In this document: positions 24,301 through 36,713 of the stretch, piece after piece
Layout: the number at the start of each line of letters is the position of its first letter
Position numbering within the stretch: the first letter of the stretch is position 1
Source: Halictus rubicundus
Lineage: Eukaryota > Arthropoda > Insecta > Hymenoptera > Halictidae
Assembly (NCBI RefSeq): GCF_050948215.1
Contig: NC_135155.1
Coordinates: forward strand, 11,550,001-11,614,000
Direction of reading: 5' to 3'
Length of the DNA stretch: 64,000 bases
Notes under the pieces: model-generated
Databases searched by the model: none
Seen by the model: only the letters and a program-made list of their open reading frames with translations
What the model was told of the DNA's origin: nothing
Position numbers and translations under genes: made by a program

Positions 24301-24890
24301 TGATCTAAGCAACGGGAAGACAGAGTGTTGGGGGAAGCGTAATTCAGGGGAGCTCGGGAGCTCGTCGTTATTATGCATACAGGTCTCGTGTCAGGATTTT
24401 AAGGACCGTGGCGGGCTCGTGATCCCGCTATGCATTCGACTCCCCTCGGAATTTGCCGCAACCACACTTACGTGTCAGCCGACGTACACGCAGAGCCACC
24501 CCCTCTTCACTTGGGGTGGGGGGGCTAACTATGCTCCTGGTCGTATTTCATACTTCGTTCCACCGCGCGTCCGCAAACTACGCCGAATTCTTTCCGAATA
24601 ATCATCTCCCACAACCAGGTCAATACGCCTCACGCGTCTCAACAGCATTTCCTAATAGACAAATTAATCGTAGAAATGTTGACAAAAGTACACACATTCA
24701 AGCGAAAGTCAGTGTCTGGCTCTACACACGAAAGAACTCGTGCAACACTTGTCCGCTGAATATTCGAGTTTAATGTGCTCGTAAAATTGTTTACAGTCTG
24801 TACTACACTGTACTGGTACAGTCTGACTTACCAGACCCTAAGGTTTAAAATTTTTTTCTTTTTTAATATTTATGTTTTAAATATTCTATA
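21390..24890. other. Intergenic
   Basis: 21410-21700 is GC-rich and begins GGGCATGGGCAACTGG, a possible hAT terminus without a matching partner. 23877 carries an isolated CACTAGGAGTC end. No gene. Confidence 0.45.
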
Positions 24891-25227
24891 CAGGTTGTCC
24901 CAAGAATGTTGCATTTCCGTGGAAAGGGTGACTCCCGAGGTCATTTGAAACAACTTTTTCCTTTGCGAAAATGTTCTCCGCGGCTTCGTGCAGGAGTTAT
25001 TAACGAAAAACACGGACCAATCAGGCGAGAGGTCCCGCCGAGCGTGGCGTTGGCATTGGACGAGCAGGAATCCGTCCTCTGTAGCCGCGCTACGATTGGT
25101 CTGCGTTTTTCGTCAATAACTCTCTAACAAAACTGCGGAGAACATTTCCGCGAAGGAAAAAGTTACTTCAAATGACCTTAGGAATCGCCCCTTTCAAGGA
25201 AGCACAAAACATTTTTGGGGAACCCTG
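24891..25227. mobile_element. Palindromic fold-back MITE Tm-Z, 337 bp
   Basis: TA at 24889-24890 and 25228-25229. Left arm CAGGTTGTCCCAAGAATGTT, right arm complement from ACATTTTTGGGG..CCCTG. The arms also pair at AATGTTCTCCGCGGCTTC with the GCGGAGAACATT block and at TTATTAACGAAAAAC with GTTTTTCGTCAATAA. The whole element can form one long hairpin. Confidence 0.85.
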
Positions 25228-25256
25228 TACAAAATTTCGAATGAGTAAGCGATCAA

Positions 25257-25370
25257 GTAGGACTGCGGATTGTAGGCATTTATGGTAAAAATGAGTGGAT
25301 CTCATTTTGAAGCAAAATTATTACATTGTTATCGCTACAATTTTTATTTTGCATAGAAATCCGCAGCCTA
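25257..25370 (+). mobile_element. hAT-A MITE, short copy
   Basis: TAGGACTGCGGATTGTAGGC...GAAATCCGCAGCCTA. Flanking octamers GCGATCAA and GTGATCAG match at 6 of 8. Confidence 0.6.
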
Positions 25371-28117
25371 GTGATCAGATTAAGCAAGATCCATTTCATC
25401 GACTAATTTTGTACACCGATTGCAACTAGATTGTGGATCTTTGTACAACGTCTTCTCTCTTCCCTGTTGTATGCATACGTTGTTTAAACGGCCGCTCCTG
25501 TCGTAAGTCCGTACACGTTCTAATTACAATCGGGAAAGGGCGAACGCCATAAAAATATGTGAAATTCGGCGTGTCTAGAGGGAGGAAAGTTCTTCGTGAC
25601 TGTAGTCCCGAGGCTCTCGAGCAAGTCTAGCTAGCATGCCGAAACGTTTGCACGGGAATTAGCGAGGCGCACGCGAACAGGCGAGACGAGACTGTTCGAG
25701 GACACGTAGGTGTCAGTACAGTCTTCCTACGAGTGCATGAGTGCACGAGTGCACTTCGTTCGTTCCTCGAGTGCGTTGTGCCCGCGCGTAACCCTTAATT
25801 GGAGACGCATGCCGATGCAAAAATATACCGGCTGGCGAGTGCCGCCCTGCCTGGAAGGTCTGTCGACGATGACACGCCGACGATGACGATGACGATCTTC
25901 CCTTCAACGATGTCTGTCTTCCTATGATTTCGTTGAAAACACAAAAATAATAAAGTGACACTCGAAACAGACATCGTTAGGCCGGGACAGAGTGTGCTTA
26001 AAACACTGCGGCGTTGTGCTAGGTCGGGGAATCGTGGAGAAAGCTAGCCTGATCTATCATGCTAACCGCAACGCACGTGATAATTATAAATAATATAGGG
26101 TACTCGTGAGTATTTGAACAGTAGGAATCTTGTGTATTATAGAAGCTAGTTGGGTTGAATTATTGAATCTAACGTTGTTGCAGTTGTCAGAGATTCTTCA
26201 CCAGAATAATTAACGGTCTGCATTGGACACAATCATAGTCTGGAAAGAAGAGTGCAATTGCTCTCCACAACTGTGTCAGTGCACTTCCATAAAAGATCGA
26301 ACTGCTCGACTATAGAGCTCGGCGCTAAACAATGCAAAATTGTCCTCTGAAATTTTTTTTCTATTTCCAATGGAAATAGCGTTTTAGTCCGGTCCATTTA
26401 CTGTATACGACCTGCACACAATTCTATGTTTTTAATGTACGTGCGAATCCCCCAGCAATTACCAGTTTGATCGAATATATCGGTAGTGCCCAAGCCTGTC
26501 CTGCAAAATGGTACATTTTTACGAGCGCAACAGGCTATTTATCGAACACGTTAACGTCGTTCAAATAATTCTGAGACTGTCTCGTGCCGGTTCGAAGTTA
26601 TCCGGACATGTTAATGTCGAGTCAAACGGAGGTACGAGGAAAGAAACGCGACACGATTTGGTCTATCGGCGAAATGTCAGGCCTGTTACAGGCCCGTCGT
26701 GTAATTAACCGCAGGGAATTAGGTCGCTGGCTCCCGCGCCGTACGTTTTTCCCTTTCGGCGAAGTGCTAAAATTTTTGGACGTTTTTGTCCGGCCTATTC
26801 CGAAATCGGTAACGAAAATGGCCGGGCCATTTAGGTTGGCCGTCGCTTAAAATCCGTGCGGCGCACAGCGAACCAGAATCGGAAATGGAGCTGATTAAAA
26901 TCCGTATCTCTCTTAAATTAATTACTGTAAGAAATATTTACTAATTTATAATTTTCTGCTGGGAATATAGTTCCATCAGAAATTATCGGGAGAAGTCAAT
27001 TGTTGCCGGAAAATGTCACGACAATTCTGACCGGGTATCAATTTATTAAGTATCGAAATGAATTCGTAGCTTTTTCTCCGCGAACTCGTTGATTATTTAC
27101 AAACAATCGAAAAGCATTCTACTCTCTAAAATCGGTTCTCAACAAATCAGTCTCAAAAATTGGGGTTGAATGATTTCGATTCAAATTAAATTGATATACT
27201 ATTCATTGGCGGTGAAAGTCACGGATTAATTAATACACCTAATATTAATACCGAGGTTAATTAAATTATAGAGGAAGTTGAGAACTTCATTATCCAGTAA
27301 CTGACAATTGGTATTAATAAACATAGATGGCTACCACGCATTAAATAGGTGAAATTTTCGTGAAGCAGAAAATTGATTTATCGCGTTAAATGAGCATGAA
27401 ATAGAGGTCTCTAATAACGATGAAATGAGATAGGGCAATATTGTTACGGGAGACTGTCTACCGTTTGTTTAGTTCGGTGTCTCCGAATTCGGTATGAACA
27501 TACGAATTACGGATAGACATAATTCGAGGTTATAGGTGTGCGGGGTTGAGCAACCCTCGCCGCGTAACACCCTTGGCACGAAATAAATGGACACGCTTCG
27601 AGTCCCTTCGGTGCCGAGTTTTTTGCCGGGACGAAAGTTTTTTCATTAGCCACGAGTAGTCTGAGATACATGGATAAGGCTAAATACGTGTGCATGCGTG
27701 CGTCGCGCGGCAAACGGATGCGACCAGCTTGTACTGTCGAAGCGCAGCTACTTTATTACACCGTGCTCTCATCCCGTCGGCCTACACGGTGTCCCTGTGT
27801 CCGTGCCACCGGCGAAAACAGGACAATCCCAACAGAAAAAATACTGCGACAACATACTACCTCTCGCAAAAAGTACCCGATGCTCCTTGGAATTGGTCGA
27901 GCTTTCATCAAAGATTAAATCATGCACCTTGAACTATGTGCCTATGCGATAAAAGAGTTGAAACGCTTATTAAGACTACTACCCTGGTAAAAATTATTCG
28001 ATCCAACAAATCAAGTGCCTATTCAACATTGTAATTATTCGTATTTCCAATGTGGAAAACATTTTCATCAACAATAAAGGAAAGTGCAGTTCCATAACTT
28101 TCAAAGTCATTGTGCGG
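25371..28117. other. Intergenic, nothing recognised
   Basis: No repeat with both ends and no exon seen. Confidence 0.5.
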
Positions 28118-28119
28118 TA

Positions 28120-28660
28120 CTGTAAAATCTTGATCTAAGCCGAACGGAGCTTACCCCGGTAGGGGGGCATACCCCGCGAGAGGTCAAGAAGCTCGAGCTG
28201 TCTCGCTCGCCGAGCGGTTCGTGTTTACACGCGCTGTTGTTTCCTACGTTCGGCGCGGTCGAGTCGGTCACAAGAAAATAGTAGCCGTACACGACTACGT
28301 CACAGCACGGACCCGAGGATTGGGCTTCGATCAGGGCTGCTTAATTTCTTTTCCGCCGCGAGCCACACGACGCTCCCACCATTCCCCCTCCCCGTTCTCC
28401 CCACTATCGGGGGGTACCCCCTTGAGATGCCACGAAGCTCGCTCGCCGAGTAGTGCAAAATTGTAACATGAGCGAAGCGAAGCGGGGCAAAATGAGATAC
28501 AGCTACGATTCTCCTTTCCCCTGTGACTGCCTAGCTTTCGGGAAGACACCGGCCTGTCGTACACAGTGGGGGTTTTTTTGTCGAAAGATGACGGTAGGGG
28601 AAAGAGTCACAAGTGGCTCACGAGCCACCAGTTAAGCAGTCCTGGTTTAGATCAAGACTG
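28120..28660. mobile_element. Tm-Y MITE interrupted by a hAT-C element
   Basis: TA 28118-28119 and 28661-28662. Left end CTGTAAAATCTTGATCTAAG. The interior reads CACAGCACGGACCCGAGGAT, then TGGGCTTCGAT, then the inserted hAT-C, then GTTTAGAT and the right end CAAGACTG. The family consensus at the junction is GCTTAGAT, so both flanks are target copies with one change each. Confidence 0.8.
28332..28644. mobile_element. hAT-C element (CAGGGCTGCTTAA ends)
   Basis: Ends CAGGGCTGCTTAA and TTAAGCAGTCCTG, with a second inverted pair CGAGCCAC / GTGGCTC just inside. 8-bp flanks GCTTCGAT (28324-28331) and GTTTAGAT (28645-28652). 313 bp, no coding capacity seen. Confidence 0.85.
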
Positions 28661-30007
28661 TATTCCGAAATTCTTCTAATATTTTCACTATTTTGTGTTC
28701 GGTCTCTTTGGAAAGCTTCATCGCGAGTCTGAAAACGAGAACGGGCATTGAAAAATGTAATGACGAATCGTGGCAATTTCTATAACAATAGAACCTCGAT
28801 TACCCCGACTAAGCGGGGACACGTGATTGTTCGAGTGTTAAAACAGTCGCTCAGTTATAATGCTAGATTGAATTTTGATTAATTTGTAGTGCGATAAAGG
28901 AAAGACGATGGGATGTTTCTCGGAAACTGTGTATCGTTTCCACGGGTTAGATCGGGAATAGACAGCAGATAAAGACGCGTGACCGGACGTAGGGCGAAGA
29001 AGATGCATGCCCGTAGTGGGCCGGCAGTCCTGGCTTATTGTTAGATCAAGACTTCACTGTACATGTATGTGAATTTGTCTTGTCGATAACGTGTGGCTGA
29101 TGTAAGCAGTGAAGTAATTTCAGAGAAGAAAATTTGAGCGAAATATTTAATATATATCACATATAAAATATGCACAGAATGAATGGATCTAGCAACTTCC
29201 AGCGAATAAGCGTTCGTTGCAAACTTGTTGCAAAAGTACATAGTGAGAATTTAAAAAAATCACACGATAATTGCATTTGATCGGACTTACTGTACCTGCA
29301 CAATGAAAAACGTTCGAGGAACGTGAAACGAGTTCGAAAGCGCACGGAAAAATCGTAACCGATCGGCGAATCTAACGAATGCGTTTGAAGCGAACGCGTC
29401 GCTCGTGTCGCGTCCGTGTACTTAAAAGTTCTTTGGACGCTCGTTACCGTATTACACACAGGACGAAGCCGAACGGAAGCGGACCAATGAAAAGTTGTCA
29501 GGACGCGCTCGCAACAACATTACAGGTGAACGTACCTGTACGATCTCGCGACCCATTGTCAGTCGATTCAGCCGCCTGATCTCGTTTGTCCGCAGCTGGA
29601 AAAACTCTTTCAATTTCGATCGTGAATTACGGCCGGCCGCACTCGGTACGTGCCCGCGACTCCGTAATGCCGGAGCATCGGAGAATGTAACTAAAGAACC
29701 GATCGAACACGGAACTTTACTCTTCACCGGCGCTGAAATTGAATTATACGGGTAATCGGAAAGTTAGAACCGCGCCGTGGCCCGCTTTCTGGCACAAGAA
29801 CCCCGGCGACCGACGCTCTGCGGATTATTTTCGACGCTTGCGAACCTTCCGATGACCTTTCGCCGACCCTACACGGGAAAAATATTTTTGTACATGTGCG
29901 GAGCGCGCACGGCTCGGACAAAAGCCGAGGGTGGCTAATAATAATATTCTTAGATTATTCGAAACTTTTACCGTTTTATATTTCACCTAGCCGATCTATC
30001 TAGCCGT
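28661..30007. other. Intergenic
   Basis: Contains a loose Tm-Y right end (TTAGATCAAGACTTCACTGTA, 29041-29061). No gene. Confidence 0.45.
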
Positions 30008-30172
30008 TCTCGATATATGTCGCCAAGGCCTTGATGATAAACGTCGCAGAATTATCCCCACTACCGCCGGGTATTGTGAGGGGTCACGAAGCTCGAAATG
30101 CCTCGGACGCCGAGGAGAGTAAACATAACACGGCGCGTTGTTGGCATATATCGAGAATTCACCGCAATCCAT
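30008..30172 (-). mobile_element. Tm-X MITE
   Basis: TTCTCGATATATGTCG at the left and GGCATATATCGAGAATTCAC at the right. Interior CCCCACTACCGCCGGGTAT and TAAACATAACACGGCG are complements of the 20206 copy, so it lies in the opposite orientation. Confidence 0.7.
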
Positions 30173-30767
30173 CGTGGCGATAAATGGCACTCGGCGACGT
30201 TCGAGTTTTTCGTGCCCTCATCCTCGAAGAGCTGATAATTCTCGAAAGACTTTCTCTCTCGATTCTCGTTGGGTTTAAAGCGGCCGAGTCTCGATTGGCC
30301 GACTGACGAACAATGGACAGGATGAACGCGGACACTCGGAAGGAACAAGAAACGCGATCCCGCGACAGCGTATAAGACACGGCGGCATTTATTCGCGTCA
30401 GTTAGTGGATGCGATAGGTGATCTGACGTAAACTCCGTCCGTGTCCCCGTGTTCCCGTGTCCCATGTCCCGTTAACCACGGTTCGTCGAACAGGCCGCAA
30501 CGATCGCTCTTTGAACGCACACCGGCACGCGATCGCACACAGAAACAGACACGGACCATTGACCATCTTCGTGCCGGGGCCTTCGATATTTGTCAAGGCC
30601 GATCCTTCCGGATCGGGCAACGATCCTCTGCAGCGAACTTCCCCGGTATCGCACCCACTTCCCCTCTCTCTTTCTCTCTCGATTGACCCCCTTTCACTAT
30701 TTTTCCTAGCTATTTTTACGAGAATCGAGCGGAGAGATACGGTTGCTCGCGTCAATGTTTAGTTTAA

Positions 30768-30979
30768 CACTAGGTTCACGGAGCACTAAAAGCGGCCAGT
30801 TTGGATTATTTTATAAAACTGTTAAGAATATATTCAGCCGGAGTTTTAGCAGCTTTTACCATAATGTATGATCCAAGGAATAAACGTGTTAAATAAGTTT
30901 CCTATAAATGCATTTTTACAATAATTGTAAATTAAAGAACGCAGAACCTGTCATTTTAACCAGTCCCGTAAATCTAGTG
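30768..30979. mobile_element. pB-B piggyBac-type MITE
   Basis: TTAA 30764-30767, left end CACTAGGTTCACGGAGCACT, right end CCGTAAATCTAGTG followed by TTCA. 212 bp. Confidence 0.8.
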
Positions 30980-31116
30980 TTCATAACGGAAAGTTGTGGT
31001 CCCTCTGGATATCGCGCTATGTATGTACTATGATCTTAAATAACAATTTTCATAAAATTAATTTGGCTGTCTTCGTATAAACTATGAGATCCTGGACTTC
31101 ACTTACGTGTGACGAT

Positions 31117-31385
31117 TAGGGGTGTGCGAGAACCCGATGGTCGGGGCGAGTCGGGAAGAGGTCGGGTCGGGTCGGGTCGAGTTCCCGAAAATTTCAAGAT
31201 TCCCGAAAGAATCGGGTTTCCCGAAAATTTTGATTTCCTTTTAGGGAATCCCGATAAATACGAGAATCTCGAAATTTTCGGGAATCCCAACACTTCCGAG
31301 AATCTCGAAATTTTCGGGTACCCGTCCCGAACCCGAAAAAATTTCCTGTTCCATACCCGATATTTTGGGTTCTCGCACACCCCTA
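31117..31385. mobile_element. hAT-B MITE (TAGGGGTGTGCGAGAACCC ends)
   Basis: A 19-base perfect inverted repeat, TAGGGGTGTGCGAGAACCC, at both ends. Flanks GTGACGAT (31109-31116) and GTGACGAA (31386-31393) match at 7 of 8 and fit the hAT nTnnnnAn target. The interior is made of short CCCGAAAATTT / AAATTTTCGGG inverted units and a GGGTCGGGTCG run. Confidence 0.88.
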
Positions 31386-32679
31386 GTGACGAAGTTAGCG
31401 AATTCGTTACCTTGAAAATAAGAAATTCCACATTATTTCTCAATTGTAGAAATTGTAAAGATCTGTCTATGAGAAACAGGCGTCTAAAGAAATTTCGAGA
31501 AGATGGACGACAGCGGGACGAGAATCAGCAATGAAACAGTTGTTCTTAACGAGAAGTAATGAGTTCACCGGTCGGTTTATGAAAGGAGAAGCAATCAAAC
31601 TTTACGACCGGTTGAATAGCAGCCCATGCGAGGTTTAATATTGAAGCGGAGTACCGGTCTCGTTGAATTACAAAATTGACGGCCATTGAGCCCTTGTACC
31701 TTGTATCTCGTGGCCGCAGACTGCGCAAAAGGCCAGTCATAAACAGAGCCGCCAGTTAGACAGAGAGTTCGGGATTTGTGGTCTGCCGCAGCGAGTTCAC
31801 TCGTCGCGAGTGCGACCGTTCCGGAGTGAAAACGAAACACGGAAAACGTCGATCCGCGGTCGCTAATTCTTCGTGGATGCATCCACGGATCAGAGTTCGT
31901 TCGTAGCTACGCTCGAGACGGAAATGCGAGTTTCGTTTCGTCTCGTTCCGATCGGAAACAATCCGATTCTGTGACAAAGGCGCTCACGAAAATCGCCCTC
32001 GGAGATACACACAGTCGTACAATCCCGTGGGTAAAATCTGTACATAATTGCATACGCAAAAACAAAATGCATATATGTATTCAGAGCAATTATCTATCTA
32101 CATATATATGTGCGCGTTTTTCCACTGTGATTCTCTTTTGTCTCTTTTGTCCACCAATCGATTCGCGCGGCTCGAAATCGACGCTTTTTCCTCTGGATAC
32201 TCCCGGAATGTTTTTGCTCGATGCTTAAAAATATGGCGTACTCTTGTTTCCAGTGCGTCGCGAAGCAAGATCAAAAGTTTTCGATCGAGTGTGCAGAGAG
32301 GAAGAAGTGCATCGTGCATTTTACACCGACGCGACACGATGCGAGAAATGATCTCGAGACAGGAGGCGGGCAAAAAATCCCGGAACCCCTTTGCATCTTG
32401 GCTGGAACCGGAGCTGGGAGCTGTCGCGACGAGCACAGCTAATTTACAGTTAAATGGATCTCGAGCAGTTCGCCGGCGCTCGGTTCGAAACAGCATCCAG
32501 CATTCGCGAAGAGCCGAGCTTTTCCTTCTATTCGAGGACGGACAACAGAGGGCCGCGCGCCTTCAGAGTCGTGCCCGACTGAAAGCTGCTCGGTTTTCTG
32601 GTGTACGACCGCCAAGAAGTTGTACATCCTCGTCTATAAGTCGTAGGACGCTTCACGGTTCCAAAACAAATTCGCATTA
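31386..32679. other. Intergenic
   Basis: A 249-codon frame (32048-32797) overruns the Tm-Y MITE at 32680, so it is taken as chance. Confidence 0.55.
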
Positions 32680-32861
32680 CAGTAAAGTCTTGATCAAAGC
32701 CGAACAAAGCTACACGATCTTAGTCAGTTCGCCTATCCCCTCCACTGCGGGACACCTATACCGAGCTGCCTCGGTCGCCGTGTTTACAAGAAAATAATAG
32801 CCCTACACGATCTACGTCACAGCACGGACCCGAGGATTGGGCTTAGATCGAAACTTTACTG
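32680..32861. mobile_element. Tm-Y MITE, complete 182 bp
   Basis: TA 32678-32679 and 32862-32863. Ends CAGTAAAGTCTTGATCAAAG and GCTTAGATCGAAACTTTACTG. A compact copy that defines the family ends. Confidence 0.85.
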
Positions 32862-33031
32862 TACTTAGCAAATCTAGCTGCTTATCGAATTGTTTTACTA
32901 GCTTTGTCGATTTTGCTTTTAAGGGCAATCTTGTCTTAAAATATTCTCTGAAATTTTTTCCTATTCTCAATAACCATCAACACTATACAATTTTCAATAT
33001 ACATTACTCCACAAAATGAAAGCACCATTAA

Positions 33032-33200
33032 CACTAAACCTACCGACACTTCACCTGTTCCTACCGTGCGTGGTCAAAATGACGGTCCTTAAAAAAAGTT
33101 ATTGTTAATACATTAAACGTAGATTATAGTTAATTAACTGCTGGATGAATCAGTAGATGAGCAACTTTCAGAAAATGACGATATAAATTTATTTTCATAT
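33032..33200 (+). mobile_element. pB-B-like piggyBac-type MITE, partial
   Basis: TTAA 33028-33031, then CACTAAACCTACCGACACTT. Inverted-orientation sister of 15000-15164. The far end was not recognised. Confidence 0.6.
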
Positions 33201-36142
33201 AATTCCAATTATACAAAAAATACTGCGACGCTCTCTCTTCGATTTACAAAATTGTACTGTGTAGTTCACGTTTGCGGTTTGGATGCATTTGCCATGAAAC
33301 AGTATTATCAACCAGGCACGTGCGTAACTCGATAGCGTCTCACTCAATAAGCGGCCCATTTATTTTGAGTTGGCCATGCCACATCGAGAATAGCCTTTCT
33401 TTTGTACCGATTGTTTAGGCTTAGAAAAAGAAAAATAAAACGACAAATAAATACAGAAAAATACATTGTATACATACTTTACGAAAAGTATACATACTTT
33501 TCTTTTGAGAATGTCAATTTGTGACCTGTAAACGAAGCTTGCAATATTTTAACTGTGTGCGTATCGACTGCACCATTTCTACCTGAAGTGCAATGACACC
33601 ATAACAAAAAATCGATGACCAACGTTTGATAGGTCGTTGTAACGGGGAGACTTTCTTTTGTAAGGTCACGTTGAAAAGAATGCAAGAAAAACGTGTTTAA
33701 ACTAGTCTATTTAGAAAGTTCATGGGAATTGAAAGTGGTGATCAGTTGTAATCGTTTCATCCTGTGGATGTGCTTCGAGTTTTAGAAATTGTATTTACAA
33801 TCGTTCTATTCCAAGTTGCACGAGCGAGTGTCTGCGAGCGAAAGGCTGCAACCAGCAGAGCAAGCGTGTCCCATGACTTCTGGACGGGGGTGTACCTTTC
33901 GACGAAAAAGCTTTTCCCGGCAGCGTATTCCAAGGCTAAAGAGGACGAGGACGAAGACGACGACGACGACGACGAACAAGAAGAACAGGAAAAACCGAGA
34001 GAGCAGGAAGAAGAAGAGGAACCATCTCGTTTCTCTTCCTTTGGTCTCTCAAAAGAGCAAGTTAGACGAAATACTTAAATAGAACCACGCGACGGTGAGC
34101 CTCGCCGGGAGAAACGACGAAAAGGGAAGCCCGGGTGCTTTATGCCGATTATTACGAGGAAGCTATTAGACTGGCAACGCCCGAGGGAGTGCACCACTTT
34201 CGAGGCCCGCGCCGGCCATTGTCTGCGTGTCAGCGACGCGGAGCGGAAAATCAAATTTGTTAGCGCGAATTCAGCGCGTCTGTTTTTAACACCCCGCCCC
34301 GCCGTTGCGCCGAGGTTCCTTTTTAAACAAACCCGGCCGAAATATCGTTGCCGATCTACGAACGATCTACGAACGATCCTCTAATCCTCGAACTTGCTCG
34401 TTTAGCAAGAAATTCATATCATGCTGTGGGAATGTCGTAAACTGTTGACTTCTCAGAAAGAATAAATTGAATAAAATAAATGTATAATTGAAAATGATTG
34501 AACAAATAAAATGTATTAAATGGTTGAATAAATCGATTGTACGAATAAGAATAATGTGCGCGTATACATATGCGCTTGGCGCATAACAGCAATGATTTAT
34601 GTAATTAAGAAGAATCGATCGTTTCGACCCGTTACCGGAGCTTCCTTCCTTAATCATCGCCGCAACCGCGACCAATTAATCAATGTCTTCGGCTGTTGGT
34701 GCACCTGTGTGCTTCTACGCGGTTCTACGTGGGTCCCGTGTGGTTGTGCGGCGGTTGTGCTTGGTTGTATGCGCGCGCTCCGGATATTCGAGGCGATTTT
34801 AACCATGAAAGTTAGCCAGCGGAGCATGCATTGTCCGAGGCTTTAGCCGAGGAAGCCGAGCGAGCGGCTGGTCGAACGTAAACGGTCGATGTTAAAGTTT
34901 CCATCGATAGATTGGTATTTATAGCTGACCTGTATTTCATTTAACCGAAACTATCGCCGCTTTGTCGGCGGAGCGATGGCTTAATGAAGCCTCGTTTGGG
35001 AACCTTTGTTTCCAGCCGGCGACAACGGCGTGTAAGCGATGTATCGAGACTATCGAGAGAGACACGAACGATCACCAAGATTATCTCGCGATTGCTTTCT
35101 GCTCCCGATCGACCACTTGACGGAACACGCCGAGGGCCCGAGAACCTCGTCCACAGGCAACATAATCGTCAATGAAACGAAAAAATACCAAACTTCAAAT
35201 TGCAGCGTCTAAACGATACCTTCGCTTTAAAAAATTCTCAAAAATTCAAATTATTTCGAGCGTCAAATTAGGTTGGCGCCTTAACTTCGTAGAACCACAA
35301 ATAAATTGAAAAGAAAAATCCTCAGAATTAATTCTCACGATTATTATCATCGCTGGCGTGGTAATAAGTTTGATTTGCTTCAGCATATCCATGATTTTTG
35401 TTCGCAATAGATCTCCATACTTTCCGTACGTTTCTAATCTCTTTCCATTTATGAGCAGCACACCAATCGATAAAAGGAAACTCTTTCTGCCATTATTTAC
35501 GGCAAGAGAAAAAAACTTCAATGCTGCGGTTTCACGAGTGTAGAGGACAATAAAAAAATTGTTCCGAGGTTTTGCCGATCGCGGAACGGTAGCGTAGGAC
35601 CGGCAATTCTATTCTTATTGCCGTTACGTGCCCCGAACGAGCCCAGTCCTTTGACGTTGTTGATGGTAATTGCGACCGTAATTGCAACCGCCCGGAGAGT
35701 CTGGAAGTTGTGATCAGTGCCAGTGACCTTCTAAAATTATCTTCCGACTACACCCGCGCGCTTCAAATTATCGGGACGGGTATTTCGAAGCGGAGAATGA
35801 AAATTGTCGCGATGCAGCGAGGATCATGCTGAAGCATAGTCAGGGCCAATTTAGCACGAGTTTATGGACAAGAAAAGTCGAGTCTGTTCATCGATCGTTG
35901 CGGAAGTTCATTCGACAGACGCACGTCGAAGCTAATGGCAGTACGATGCTGGTGAAAAACATTTTCAATATACCTTACTAATGGACAAACCTTGTTGGTA
36001 CAATCTACGAATGTAAATAAGAAAAAATTGCTGTACAAACACGGCTTTACCAACATTGATGGAAAAACGTAACGGTAACGTGACGAAAGAATAAACGATT
36101 TTACTTTCTGGACATTTCGAGGTTCGTGTATTTAGATTTGTC
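33201..36142. other. Intergenic
   Basis: An acidic GAC/GAA microsatellite at 33945-34025. No supported gene. Confidence 0.5.
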
Positions 36143-36713
36143 TAGGACAAGGGACCCCCAATTATTGTCGGGGTACCAATCACTGTGCCTATATTAATTA
36201 TACTTCTTTTTAAAGCACAATGAATATTAAAAAAGAGATATTAAATTTTTTTTCATTAAAATCGGTTGATACAATGTTTATTCTATATATGTCTCGAATG
36301 CCTAGCCGATAAAAGTCCCAGAACTATTCCCACTGCCGCGGGGTATATCCCCTTCGCTGTCTTTTTCTACGTTCGAAAATTCCAAACATGAAATTTCAAT
36401 CTAAAAATTAAATCGATACAGTGTCTTCTTGATATATGTCCGAAATATCTATCCGATGAAAGTCACAGAACTGTCCCCACTGCCGCGGGGTATACCCGCT
36501 ATACTTTTCTAAATTCGGCGTGCGTCAAAGAATAGTATCTCCTGGTCGATATATGTCCCTGGCTAGACCCGCGTTTTGGACATATATCGAGTAAACCTTG
36601 TACATATACGTTACATATCTCTTTTGTAATGTTCATTATACTTTAAAAATAAGCAAATAATTAATATAGACACGGTAATTGGTGCCCCCACAGCAATCGG
36701 GTTCCTTACCCTA
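36143..36713. mobile_element. Inverted-repeat element with Tm-X material between its arms
   Basis: The left arm (36143-36250: TAGGACAAGGGACCCCCAAT, CCTATATTAATTATA, AAAAAAGAGATA) and right arm (36614-36713, its complement, ending CTTACCCTA) are about 100 bases each and diverged. Between them are two CCACTGCCGCGGGGTATA blocks with TATATGTC motifs, as in Tm-X. No matching 8-bp flanks were found, so the outer boundaries are uncertain. Confidence 0.55.

Noticed and set aside
32048..32797. 249-codon plus-strand open frame
   Set aside because: It runs through the Tm-Y MITE at 32680 and shows no domain; a chance frame in Arg/Ser-rich codon context.
33764..34078. Open frame with a hydrophobic start and an Asp/Glu-rich tail
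   Set aside because: It has no ATG at its start, and the acidic tail is a GAC/GAA microsatellite.
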